Assembly (NCBI GenBank): GCA_963974915.1 | Contig: CAXBES010000001.1 | Location: 1 to 64,000, forward strand | DNA: 64,000 bases | Direction: 5' to 3' | Source: CAXBES01 sp963974915 | GTDB lineage: Bacteria; Bacteroidota; Bacteroidia; Flavobacteriales; Flavobacteriaceae | Shown here: in pieces, positions 44,685 through 53,006 of the stretch | Layout of the letters: each line of letters opens with the position of its first letter | Numbering within the stretch: the first letter of the stretch is position 1 | Notes under the pieces: generated by a model | The model's input: the letters and a program-made list of their open reading frames with translations, nothing else | What the model was told of the DNA's origin: nothing | Databases searched by the model: none | Translations under genes and position numbers: made by a program

Positions 44685-45704
44685 ATGCGCCAAAAGGTTT
44701 TAATTTTACTAGCCTCACTTTTTACTACTTTTGCTTATGCACAAGTAGGAGGGCGTACTACCTACCAGTTTTTGAACCTGGTAACCTCACCCAGACAGGC
44801 GGCATTGGGAGGAAAAGTGGTAACAAATTACGATTACGATCCCACTCAGGCACTTTTTAATCCGGCTAGTATTAATGGGGAGATGGACAATCAACTTTCC
44901 GTGAATTACGCAAACTATATTGGTGACGTTAACTACGGAACTGCCGCTTATGCTTATTCCTGGGATAGAAGAACACAAGTTATCCACGCCGGAGTTACGT
45001 ATATTAACTACGGAAACTTTGATGGTTACGATGAAAATGGTAACGAAACAAATAGCTTTAGCGGGGGCGAATTTGCCTTATCTGTAGGGCACGCGAGAAA
45101 TATTGCCTTTACAAACTTTCATGTTGGGGGTAATGTAAAGATAATCTCTTCAAAGTTAGAGCAATACTCAAGTTATGGAGTTGCCGTAGATATTGGGTTA
45201 ATGTATGTTTATGAAGATTGGGACCTACACATCACCGGGGTTGCGAGAAATCTTGGAACGCAAATTAAACCTTACGAAAATCAGATCGAAAAACTCCCTT
45301 TTGAAGTCATTTTGGGAATATCACAAACGTTAGAAAATATACCAATTCGATGGCATTTTACTTTAGAAAATATGCAGCGATGGAATATAGCTTTTGCAAA
45401 TCCAAATCGTGATGAAACCGACTTAGAGGGAAATACAACCAGTGAGAATATTACTTTTATTGATAATGCCTTTAGGCATATGATCGTTGGGATAGAAATT
45501 TTTCCCGAGAGTGGTTTTAATTTAAGGTTGGGGTATAACCTGCGTAGAGCAGAAGAACTTAGGATCATAGAAAAGAGAGCTTTTGCCGGCTTAAGTGCTG
45601 GTTTTTCAATAAAATTGAATAAACTTCGACTGAGTTATACTTATTCTAAATTTAGTACAGCAGCGACTTCTAGTTACTTCGGACTTAACATAGACTTACA
45701 ATAA
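44685..45704 (+). CDS. porQ: Type IX secretion system protein PorQ
   Basis: The 339-residue protein has a signal peptide (to about A19) and PorQ features: GGRTTYQFLNLVTSPRQAALGG at the start, ALFNPASING, and a barrel-like C-terminus (YFGLNIDLQ). PorQ is an outer membrane barrel of the T9SS, needed with PorZ for attaching cargo to lipopolysaccharide. Its presence agrees with the two T9SS-sorted proteins in this window. It overlaps the cmk start by one base (TAATG). The lon-porQ-cmk order is common in this group. Confidence 0.9.
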   Translation: MRQKVLILLASLFTTFAYAQVGGRTTYQFLNLVTSPRQAALGGKVVTNYDYDPTQALFNPASINGEMDNQLSVNYANYIGDVNYGTAAYAYSWDRRTQVIHAGVTYINYGNFDGYDENGNETNSFSGGEFALSVGHARNIAFTNFHVGGNVKIISSKLEQYSSYGVAVDIGLMYVYEDWDLHITGVARNLGTQIKPYENQIEKLPFEVILGISQTLENIPIRWHFTLENMQRWNIAFANPNRDETDLEGNTTSENITFIDNAFRHMIVGIEIFPESGFNLRLGYNLRRAEELRIIEKRAFAGLSAGFSIKLNKLRLSYTYSKFSTAATSSYFGLNIDLQ

Positions 45705-46399
45705 TGGCGAAAATTACCATTGCGATAGATGGATATTCTTCTACAGGAAAAAGTACCGTTGCTAAACAATTAGCAGATTGGTTAGGGTATGTATATGTAG
45801 ATAGTGGAGCCATGTATAGAGCGATTACATTATACGCTATGCAAAATGGGTATATATCTATTTCACACTTCGACAGATCGAAACTCGTAAAGTCCCTTCC
45901 AAACATTTCCTTGTCATTTAAAAAAAGTGAAGGGAGCGATAAGGCAGATATTTATCTTAATGGGATAAACGTGGAACGCGAAATTCGCACTATGGATGTC
46001 TCCGAGCTTGTAAGTCCGGTAGCCACAATATCGGCAGTAAGGAAAAAGTTAGTAGAACAACAGCAGCGAATGGGAGCTGAGAAGGGGGTTGTGATGGACG
46101 GACGAGATATAGGAACCGTCGTATTTCCGGATGCCGAACTAAAGATCTTTATGACAGCTTCTGCTCAAGAGCGGGCCAAAAGACGTTACAACGAATTAAT
46201 TGAACGCGGTGATAAAGTGACTTATAGAGAAGTACTTGAAAATGTTCAGGAGCGTGACCATATCGATACCACCAGAGAAGACTCACCGTTGGAAAAAGCA
46301 ACAGATGCAATAGTGATCGATAATTCTGAAATGAATTTAGAAGATCAATTTCACACCATATTGCAACTTGCTAAGGACCGAATTGCAGGAAGAGTTTAA
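45704..46399 (+). CDS. cmk: Cytidylate kinase
   Basis: The 231-residue protein has the P-loop GYSSTGKSTVAKQ (about 8-20), the substrate-binding YVDSGAMYRAI segment, and RDIGTVVFPDA followed by RAKRRYNELIERG. It phosphorylates CMP and dCMP. The start overlaps the porQ stop by one base, so translation is probably coupled. Confidence 0.95.
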   Translation: MAKITIAIDGYSSTGKSTVAKQLADWLGYVYVDSGAMYRAITLYAMQNGYISISHFDRSKLVKSLPNISLSFKKSEGSDKADIYLNGINVEREIRTMDVSELVSPVATISAVRKKLVEQQQRMGAEKGVVMDGRDIGTVVFPDAELKIFMTASAQERAKRRYNELIERGDKVTYREVLENVQERDHIDTTREDSPLEKATDAIVIDNSEMNLEDQFHTILQLAKDRIAGRV

Positions 46400-46572
46400 T
46401 TTTCCACTACTTCAAAATAAACTATTTTTTTTAACTATTTTAATTACCTAACAATTAGTATGTTAGAATTGTAACGCTTTAACCTATGTTAAATAAGTAT
46501 GTATTTTATCGATAATATTTGTCTTTTAACGATAAAGAATATATGTTTACACCCATAACCAAATAGATACTT

Positions 46573-47448
46573 ATGAAACAAATTAAACCTTTATTAGCCC
46601 TTGCCATTTTGACCATAATGTTATTTTCATGTACTAAGGATACAGAAAATATTAATGATGAGGGTAATCTTGTAGCACAATTAGGGAACTCAATTAAAAC
46701 GCAAACTCCGAACAAGGCATTCGACACTCAAGCTAATGGAATTTATCACGGTATTATCGCTTCCGGTGAAAATCAATCCAGAGGTAAGATATGGATCAAC
46801 TTAGGAAATAATGGGAATTATAATGCTTATGTAGAGATGGTAGAAGAAGGCGCACACAAATTTAAATTGGTACCTTCAAATAATGAAGAAGCAAATCAAA
46901 CTGAGTTTCTTTTTAAAGGAGTTACAGGTCAGTTTACATTGAATGTGAGCGATATACAATCACCAGTAGTTACCAACGCATATTTATTCGACCTGCCGTA
47001 TTTTTCTACCGTAGTAAAAAGTACTAGCCAGCTAAGGGCTGCTAGTTATACAGGAACATTTCAGGAAAATGGCGGAGGTGCGTTTTCGGGAACATGGAAT
47101 CTAATAAGCACAGGTGCTCCGGCTCCTGAAGGTTGGGGATATGAGACGATCACATCGGCAATCGTTACATTTAACGATCATATGCTAACAGATAATACTT
47201 TTGAATTATTTAATTATCCATGCGCAGGAACACCAAATTGTACCCCTCAAATGGGATCACAACCCGGAAATGAAAATGCAATAATTAGTCATTCCCAAAC
47301 ATCGAACTTTGCTGCCCCTACAACCTGGGATCTATCTACGGGTGGCGGAAACTATTTTAACAATACATGTGGAATTGTTACCAGCGGAACTTTTACCTGG
47401 ACCGGATCTGTGACAAAAACCGGAACTATATCAATTGATATCGACTAA
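46573..47448 (+). CDS. Putative lipoprotein, member B of an unnamed three-member family
   Basis: The 291-residue protein has a lipoprotein signal (MKQIKPLLALAILTIMLFSC, Cys20). The conserved core is NGIYHGIIASGENQ followed by RGKIWINLGNNGNYNAYVEMV, nearly identical to that of the protein at 48353. A second shared block starts SGTWNLIS and continues ETITSAIVTF. The C-terminal half differs and carries paired cysteines. I recognise no named family. The two similar genes flank a gene of opposite orientation. Confidence 0.8.
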   Translation: MKQIKPLLALAILTIMLFSCTKDTENINDEGNLVAQLGNSIKTQTPNKAFDTQANGIYHGIIASGENQSRGKIWINLGNNGNYNAYVEMVEEGAHKFKLVPSNNEEANQTEFLFKGVTGQFTLNVSDIQSPVVTNAYLFDLPYFSTVVKSTSQLRAASYTGTFQENGGGAFSGTWNLISTGAPAPEGWGYETITSAIVTFNDHMLTDNTFELFNYPCAGTPNCTPQMGSQPGNENAIISHSQTSNFAAPTTWDLSTGGGNYFNNTCGIVTSGTFTWTGSVTKTGTISIDID

Positions 47449-47467
47449 GGAAAATTATCACAATTAA

Positions 47468-47498
47468 TAAAAAAACAGCCAAACTGGCTGTTTTTTTT
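47468..47498. terminator. Bidirectional terminator
   Basis: AAAAACAGCCA pairs with TGGCTGTTTTT around a three-base loop, flanked by A and T runs, between convergent genes. Confidence 0.92.
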
Positions 47499-47520
47499 AT
47501 TTCAGTCATATATGGATTCG

Positions 47521-48006
47521 CTAGACATCCGAGATATAAACTTCAATTTGAGTTCCATCCCAGTTGAAAGATCCATCCTTATTATAATCGGTTAGTACGG
47601 CGTCAAGATCAACATCCATCCAACCGCTTCCTAAACGACCTCCATTTACACTTCTAATATTCGTAGCATCACCTGCCGAAATAGCAGCATGAAAGAATTT
47701 ACCATCGGCATGCCGGTAAAAACCAATTGCTTTGCCCTCTTCTATATTCATTCCCGGTGTCCATTGTCTATCTCCATCGGTAAAAACAAATTTTTCTAAC
47801 CACTGCTGTCCATTTGTACTAATAACTTCTTCGGGGTGTATCGACGCATCTAATAAAAATCTTAAATATGCTACCACGTCATAACATACACCAAATCTTA
47901 CATAATTATCAATATGTTCATCGCCTCTTAACAGTTTATGAGCAATACTTTTACGTTCCGGCGCATCCAGCATTAACGAATGCGCTCCTAATTCTGAAAG
48001 TGTCAT
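47521..48006 (-). CDS. Hypothetical protein, possible NlpC/P60-like Cys-His fold
   Basis: This 161-residue protein was not recognised. It has no signal peptide or membrane helix. The order of residues resembles NlpC/P60 and other papain-fold proteins: C41 in a helix (GVCYDVVAYLRFLL), a strand GKAIGFYRH comparable with the GDLVFF strand, then H106 in FFHAAISAGD and N121. This is a pattern judgement, not a match. It lies between lipoproteins B and C on the opposite strand, with its own 346-base upstream region. An amidase, peptidase or transglutaminase-like role is possible. Confidence 0.6.
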   Translation of the reverse strand: MTLSELGAHSLMLDAPERKSIAHKLLRGDEHIDNYVRFGVCYDVVAYLRFLLDASIHPEEVISTNGQQWLEKFVFTDGDRQWTPGMNIEEGKAIGFYRHADGKFFHAAISAGDATNIRSVNGGRLGSGWMDVDLDAVLTDYNKDGSFNWDGTQIEVYISDV

Positions 48007-48352
48007 AATTATTCTTGTTTATTGATTAGTTAATTGAAATAGCATACCAGGAATTTTGCTATAGATTTGGATTCATCGTCTAAATTAAAGAAAATCAGAT
48101 GATTGTAAAAATACCGCGCCTATTTTATGTTACAATCATTTAAGAGAATAATGTTCGGAGTTATATAATAAAATCAATTTTAATAATGATGTAAGTGCTT
48201 AAATACCGGAAAGATAAATCCAATTTAGGAGCTTATTATCTACGTATTTCCACGTATTTATTAGGAAATTACCTACAAATATTTAAATATTCTTGTTTTT
48301 TAATCTTATTTATTGTTGTTTTGGCGACTAGTAACGCCCTAAATTACTATTT
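48007..48352. other. AT-rich divergent intergenic region (346 bases)
   Basis: No gene or RNA was recognised here. It must hold the promoters of the divergent genes at 48006 (-) and 48353 (+). A TAGATTTG box (48062-48069) points rightwards but has no -33 element at good spacing. ACGTATTT occurs twice close together (48242 and 48253 areas). Nothing else was seen. Confidence 0.5.
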
Positions 48353-49249
48353 ATGAAAAGATTACAACTATTGATAGCCCCTGCTATGCTTTCATTTTTA
48401 CTTTTGTCATGTGCGAAAGACACTGATAGTTTAAGCGATAATTATGATCTAACACATCAGACCGCATCGGCACAATTTCAAAATCCAAATTCAAATTTCG
48501 ACAATTCAGAAAAAGGTATTTACCACGGAATAATTGCTTCCACTACTACGCAATCCCGGGGAAAGGTTTGGATCAATGTTGGAAACAACGGGAATTATAA
48601 TGCCTATATCGAAATGGTTGATGGTGCGATATATAACCTTCAATTAGATTCGTCGTCTATTTCGGAAGATGATGCAGATTCTACCTACTTATTTACAGAA
48701 CAGCAAGGAAGTTTCTTATTAGATCTAAACAATTTTAATGCTCCTTTTGTTACCAACGCGGTCTTTAACAATCAGGAATATACCGTAAACGTTGTGAAGA
48801 GTAGAAGTACACAAAGAGCTAGCGCAATAACGGCTACGTTTAATGAACTGAATCCTGTTTCAGACTTCATAGGAACATGGAGTCTTATTTCAGACGGTAC
48901 GATTGCAAATCCGAATGGCTTAAACGGCGAAGCGATCACTTCCGTCATTATTACGATGGAAGGAAGCGTCTATACCGATACAGTGTTTGATACCTTTAAC
49001 GGAACTAATTGCTTTGCACTACCTGATGTTGTCCCGGTATTAAATTCTGAAGGGGTATTAGGTCATATTGTAAGTGCATATCAGACTTCAGAGTTTGCCA
49101 TGGGAATTGCAAAATGGGGTCTTGGATATGATCCGGTGAGTTCAACTTATACCAACTTCCTATTTTGTGAATCGGCGACAGCCGGTTATTTTGAATGGAC
49201 CAACGATGAAGGTACGGTGACAAGGATAGGAGAGATCACTGTAGATTAA
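48353..49249 (+). CDS. Putative lipoprotein, member C of an unnamed three-member family
   Basis: The 298-residue protein has a lipoprotein signal (MKRLQLLIAPAMLSFLLLSC, Cys20). The core is KGIYHGIIASTTTQ followed by RGKVWINVGNNGNYNAYIEMV, and the second block starts IGTWSLISDG and continues EAITSVIITM. Both blocks match the protein at 46573 and, less closely, the one at 13136. The C-terminal part is divergent. It is likely envelope-anchored. The function is unknown. Confidence 0.8.
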   Translation: MKRLQLLIAPAMLSFLLLSCAKDTDSLSDNYDLTHQTASAQFQNPNSNFDNSEKGIYHGIIASTTTQSRGKVWINVGNNGNYNAYIEMVDGAIYNLQLDSSSISEDDADSTYLFTEQQGSFLLDLNNFNAPFVTNAVFNNQEYTVNVVKSRSTQRASAITATFNELNPVSDFIGTWSLISDGTIANPNGLNGEAITSVIITMEGSVYTDTVFDTFNGTNCFALPDVVPVLNSEGVLGHIVSAYQTSEFAMGIAKWGLGYDPVSSTYTNFLFCESATAGYFEWTNDEGTVTRIGEITVD

Positions 49250-49275
49250 TACAAACTATCGAATCTAGAAAATAT

Positions 49276-49308
49276 AAAAAAACAGCTCCCGGTGAGCTGT
49301 TTTTTTTA
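49276..49308. terminator. Bidirectional terminator
   Basis: AAAAACAGCTC pairs with GAGCTGTTTTT around a short loop, with A and T runs, between convergent genes. Confidence 0.92.
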
Positions 49309-49309
49309 T

Positions 49310-49735
49310 TTAATCTACTTTTATAAATTTTAATAGCTCGTTTCCTTCTGAATCGTATAAGTACAAATGTAAATTTTCAATTTTAAATGAGGTTACATTA
49401 GAAAGTGCTCTGGTATAGTTGGATGAAAATTCCATATTGGGACAAGCCATTTTGGTGCCGCCTAACTTTCCGAAGCGAATAATATCATTATTAAGCTCTG
49501 TAATACTTCCGAAGAGACTATTGCAACCATCATTTCCGCCAATACGCCTGTCTTCAACAAATATCTCCAGGACAGGTTGTCTTTGTATTCCAGTAAACGA
49601 TTTTAAGTCCAGATCTTCGCCGTTAACCGATTTTAATGCCCAAATGTCGTGTAGATTTTGGATGTTATGAGCCATCTCTTTCTGTGAATTGCATGCTGTT
49701 ATAAGTATAAGACTAAATGCAAATAGTAATTTCAT
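49310..49735 (-). CDS. META-domain lipoprotein
   Basis: The start at 49735 gives a lipoprotein signal (MKLLFAFSLILITAC); the frame is open upstream to 49927 but would cross the rpsA promoter. The 141-residue protein has a META/HslJ-like domain (IWALKSVNGEDL, RRIGGNDGCNSLFGSITEL, KLGGTKMACPN). HslJ is a heat-inducible outer membrane protein linked to novobiocin resistance in E. coli; the role here is unknown. Confidence 0.88.
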   Translation of the reverse strand: MKLLFAFSLILITACNSQKEMAHNIQNLHDIWALKSVNGEDLDLKSFTGIQRQPVLEIFVEDRRIGGNDGCNSLFGSITELNNDIIRFGKLGGTKMACPNMEFSSNYTRALSNVTSFKIENLHLYLYDSEGNELLKFIKVD

Positions 49736-49824
49736 AGTGTGTTTCTTTTGATTTATAGTTATTAAAGCAAAAGTGAGGCCATTTTTGATAGTACTAATTA
49801 TAGATAGCAAAAAAACCAAAACTC

Positions 49825-49855
49825 TTTGAAAATCAAAAGAAAACTTGTATTTTTG
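49825..49855 (+). promoter_or_regulatory. Strong rpsA promoter
   Basis: TTTG (49825-49828) and TATTTTTG (49848-49855) have the ideal 19-base spacing of the Bacteroidota promoter. It predicts a transcript start near 49859 and a leader of about 180 bases before rpsA. Confidence 0.8.
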
Positions 49856-49858
49856 CAC

Positions 49859-50040
49859 CCCTCTTAAGCAAATATGCTGTAGAGAACGAAACCCTTTTAG
49901 CGATAAATCAAAAGTAAAAGGAAACAATTTTAAACTAAACTTAAACCCTTCTGTGGGAGTATCGCACTAAACTTTTGAAAGAACACAGAATACAAACCCT
50001 TGATTTAAGAGGAGTTATCCTTAAGGATCAAATTTAACGA
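49859..50040 (+). promoter_or_regulatory. Long 5' leader of rpsA
   Basis: The stretch between the promoter and the rpsA ATG is about 180 bases without a credible reading frame. It has a purine-rich AAGAGGAG (50007-50014), then a perfect palindrome ATCCTTAAGGAT (50017-50028) and an A/T-rich spacer before the ATG. Ribosomal protein S1 represses its own translation through its leader in E. coli; a similar role is inferred here, not shown. Confidence 0.5.
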
Positions 50041-51966
50041 ATGGCTGATAAAGCAAAAGAAGAAGCAGTAGCTGAAAAAGCAAAAAAGGCAACCGCGAAA
50101 AAAGCAAAAGCAGATAAACCTGCTAAAGAAAAAGCAGAAAAAGCTGTTGAAGCGACTGCAGAAACTGCAAAAGAGGAAACTACAAAGCCTCAAAGAGAAC
50201 TTTCTCTTAAAGAAAGTGACCCTAACAAATTTCTTAAAGATTTTAACTGGCACAACTACGAAGAAGGGATAGATCCTGTAGATGATGGTAAGTTAGAAGA
50301 ATTTGAAAAATTAGTAACCGAAAATTTCGTAGATACTTTAGATGATGAAGTAGTAGAAGGTGAAGTAATTCATATTTCAGATCGCGATGCAATTATCGAC
50401 ATCAATGCTAAATCTGAAGGTGTAGTATCACTTAACGAATTTCGTTACAACCCGGACCTTAAGGTTGGGGATACGGTTGAAGTATTAATTGACGTACGTG
50501 AAGATAGTACCGGTCAGTTGATTCTTTCTCACCGTAAAGCAAGAACAATTAAAGCCTGGGATCGCGTAAATGCTGCTCACGACGAAGGAACTATTGTAAA
50601 TGGTTTTGTTAAATGTCGTACAAAAGGTGGTATGATCGTAGATGTATTCGGAATCGAAGCATTCTTACCGGGATCACAAATTGATGTTAAGCCAATCCGT
50701 GACTACGATGTTTACGTTGGTAAAACTATGGAGTTTAAAGTCGTGAAAATTAACCACGAATTTAAAAACGTAGTTGTATCGCATAAAGCGCTTATCGAAG
50801 CAGATATCGAAGAACAGAAAAAAGAGATCATTGGCCAGTTAGAAAAAGGACAGGTATTAGAAGGTGTTGTTAAAAACATTACTTCCTACGGTGTGTTCGT
50901 TGATCTTGGTGGTGTAGATGGTTTAGTGCATATTACAGACCTTTCTTGGTCTCGTATCAATCACCCTAACGAGATCGTTGAATTAGATCAGAAACTGAAC
51001 GTTGTAATTCTTGATTTTGATGAAGATAAAACACGTATCCAATTAGGTCTTAAACAATTAAACGCTCATCCATGGGATGCTTTAGGTGAAGAACTTAAAG
51101 TTGGTGACAAAGTAAAAGGTAAAGTGGTCGTAATTGCAGATTACGGTGCTTTTATCGAAGTTGCTGAAGGTGTTGAAGGTCTTATCCACGTTAGCGAAAT
51201 GTCATGGTCTACACACTTACGTAGTGCTCAGGATTTCGTAAATGTTGGTGACGAAGTTGAAGCTGTAGTATTAACCATGGACCGCGAAGAGCGTAAAATG
51301 TCGCTTGGTATTAAGCAAATGACTCCAGATCCTTGGACAGATATCACAACTAAATACCCTGTAGGATCTAAGCATAGCGGGATCGTTCGTAACTTTACTA
51401 ACTTCGGAGTATTCGTTGAGTTAGAAGAAGGGATCGACGGACTTATTTATATTAGCGATCTTTCATGGACTAAGAAGATCAAGCACCCAAGTGAATTTAC
51501 CAACATTGGTGATACGCTGGAAGTGGTTGTATTAGAATTAGACGTGGAAGGACGTAAATTGAGCCTGGGTCATAAACAAACTACAGACAACCCTTGGGAT
51601 AAGTATGAAGATGAGTTTGCAGTAGGAACTAAGCATACAGCTGCGATAGATGATATCGTAGACAAAGGAGCTATTATCAATTTTAACGAAGATATCTCTG
51701 CGTTTGTTCCAACACGTCACCTTGAAAAAGAAGACGGTAGCAACGTGAAGAAAGGTGAAGAAGCAGAATTCCAAATTATTGAATTCAATAAAGAATTCAA
51801 AAAAGTGGTAGCTTCTCATATGGCAATTCACAAAGAAGAGGAAGCTAAGATCGTAAAGGCTGCTGCTAAGAAGCAAGCTGCTCAAGCGGAAGAAGCTAAA
51901 CCAACACTTGGAGATGCTAACTCGAAACTTCAAGAGTTGAAAGACAAAATGGACGGGAAGAAATAA
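50041..51966 (+). CDS. rpsA: 30S ribosomal protein S1
   Basis: The 641-residue protein has an N-terminal Lys/Ala/Glu-rich extension (about 1-60) and six S1 RNA-binding domains (about 105-168, 180-252, 270-342, 355-427, 440-512 and 526-597), followed by a charged tail. The best copies have GVFVDLGGVDGLVHITDLSW and GAFIEVAEGVEGLIHVSEM. S1 brings mRNA to the 30S subunit; that is especially relevant in Bacteroidota, which rarely use Shine-Dalgarno pairing. The length is a little above E. coli because of the extension. Confidence 0.95.
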   Translation: MADKAKEEAVAEKAKKATAKKAKADKPAKEKAEKAVEATAETAKEETTKPQRELSLKESDPNKFLKDFNWHNYEEGIDPVDDGKLEEFEKLVTENFVDTLDDEVVEGEVIHISDRDAIIDINAKSEGVVSLNEFRYNPDLKVGDTVEVLIDVREDSTGQLILSHRKARTIKAWDRVNAAHDEGTIVNGFVKCRTKGGMIVDVFGIEAFLPGSQIDVKPIRDYDVYVGKTMEFKVVKINHEFKNVVVSHKALIEADIEEQKKEIIGQLEKGQVLEGVVKNITSYGVFVDLGGVDGLVHITDLSWSRINHPNEIVELDQKLNVVILDFDEDKTRIQLGLKQLNAHPWDALGEELKVGDKVKGKVVVIADYGAFIEVAEGVEGLIHVSEMSWSTHLRSAQDFVNVGDEVEAVVLTMDREERKMSLGIKQMTPDPWTDITTKYPVGSKHSGIVRNFTNFGVFVELEEGIDGLIYISDLSWTKKIKHPSEFTNIGDTLEVVVLELDVEGRKLSLGHKQTTDNPWDKYEDEFAVGTKHTAAIDDIVDKGAIINFNEDISAFVPTRHLEKEDGSNVKKGEEAEFQIIEFNKEFKKVVASHMAIHKEEEAKIVKAAAKKQAAQAEEAKPTLGDANSKLQELKDKMDGKK

Positions 51967-51987
51967 GCCCTAAAGTTTTTTAATATT

Positions 51988-52018
51988 GAAAAGCCTTCCA
52001 TTATTGGGAGGCTTTTTT
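51988..52018 (+). terminator. Terminator after rpsA
   Basis: AAAAGCCTTCC pairs (with G-U) with GGGAGGCTTTT, followed by a T-run, 22 bases after the stop codon. Confidence 0.9.
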
Positions 52019-52051
52019 CATTTATACTTCGAAGTTTTTTGCGTAGTAGTT

Positions 52052-52180
52052 TATGGGCGTTCCGTAAAGTATTCTTAAAGTAAGCTTCACGCTACTTTTA
52101 CGATACTTCACGACCGGGCTTTCGGCAATACACGGTATTTTGCCTCAACCTGCCTGCCGAGCGGCAGGTCCCTAACGCGA
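52052..52180. repeat. Flavobacterial-type palindromic intergenic repeat
   Basis: A non-coding stretch begins GGGCGTTCCGT, has an inverted repeat (GTAAAGTAT...AAAGTA with TACTTT...ATACTTCAC), then ACCGGGCTTTCGGCAATAC, a perfect CCTGCCGAGCGGCAGG palindrome (52153-52168) and ends CCCTAACGCG. From memory, elements starting GGGCGTT and ending CCCTAACGC occur between genes in many Flavobacteriaceae. I cannot confirm the copy number here. Another inverted repeat, GTCCCAA/TTGGGAC, lies at 52263-52283. Nothing else supported was seen between 52020 and 52375. Confidence 0.5.
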
Positions 52181-52339
52181 TTCCTATTAAACTGTTACAA
52201 GATCTTTTCGAGTGCAACGAGAAATCCAGTTCCAATGAGTTTCCCTCTTTACAAAGGTAGGTGTCCCAATCGTAGAGTTGGGACGGAGACGATTTCAACA
52301 CTCTTCATGAATTATTACTCATTATTCCACAAAAACCTC

Positions 52340-52347
52340 TAAATTTG
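52340..52347 (+). promoter_or_regulatory. -7 box of the pyrR promoter
   Basis: TAAATTTG matches the -7 element 28 bases before the pyrR ATG. No TTG at the right distance was seen upstream, so the call rests on one element. Confidence 0.4.
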
Positions 52348-52375
52348 TATCCTGAATATATTTCAGAACTACCCT

Positions 52376-52915
52376 ATGAGTCAAAAAGTGTTACTAAACG
52401 CAACCGAAGTACAAATAGCGCTTCAACGTTTGGCTTGTCAGTTAATAGAAAACCACAACACTTTTCAAAATACAGTGCTTATAGGTATTCAGCCAAGAGG
52501 AGTCTTTCTGGCCGAACGCCTAAAAACCATACTCGAATCCGATTATAAGATCGAAAACGTCCAACTAGGTTATTTAGATATAACCTTTTATAGAGATGAT
52601 TTCCGAAGAAGTGGTAAACCCTTAGAAGCAAATAAAACACATATAGACTTTATCGTTGAAGATAAAAAAGTAGTTTTTATAGACGACGTACTTTACACCG
52701 GAAGAAGCATAAGGTCTGCGCTAACAGCGATACAATCTTTTGGCAGACCTCTGGAAATTGAATTATTAACCTTTATAGATAGACGTTTTAGCAGGCATTT
52801 GCCAATTCAACCCGACTATAGAGGAAGGCAAGTTGATGCCATAGGAAATGAGAAAGTAAAGGTGTGTTGGAAAGAGAATGATGATGAAGATGCCGTGTAC
52901 CTTGTAAAAAGCTAA
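52376..52915 (+). CDS. pyrR: Bifunctional pyr operon regulator / uracil phosphoribosyltransferase PyrR
   Basis: The 179-residue phosphoribosyltransferase has the PRPP-binding motif KVVFIDDVLYTGRSIRSAL (about 97-115) and the PyrR pattern LVGIQPRGVFLAERL-like (here LIGIQPRGVFLAERL) and LTFIDRRFSRHLPIQPDYRGR. PyrR binds pyr mRNA in Bacillus and also has UPRT activity; in this phylum the regulatory part is not proven. It lies before pyrB with a 91-base gap, agreeing with a pyrimidine role. Confidence 0.92.
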   Translation: MSQKVLLNATEVQIALQRLACQLIENHNTFQNTVLIGIQPRGVFLAERLKTILESDYKIENVQLGYLDITFYRDDFRRSGKPLEANKTHIDFIVEDKKVVFIDDVLYTGRSIRSALTAIQSFGRPLEIELLTFIDRRFSRHLPIQPDYRGRQVDAIGNEKVKVCWKENDDEDAVYLVKS

Positions 52916-53006
52916 CGCCTTTTACAGCATTAAGCTTTAGGCTGTATGCAGTAGGCAGCTTAAAACATATAGCATATAACCTACAGCGTTTTTAGAATAA
53001 AAACCA

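Noticed and set aside
49874..49882. Minimal frame ATG-CTG-TAG in the rpsA leader
   Set aside because: Three codons are too easily found by chance; no ribosome-binding signal was seen.
49736..49927. N-terminal extension of the META-domain gene
   Set aside because: It would run through the rpsA promoter and bury the lipoprotein signal at 49735.
51538..51933. Long antisense frame within rpsA
   Set aside because: It is a mirror of the codon pattern of the true gene; the rpsA frame has a clear S1 domain pattern.
52098..52301. Open frame of 67 codons on the minus strand after rpsA
   Set aside because: It is read through the palindromic intergenic repeat and has no protein features.
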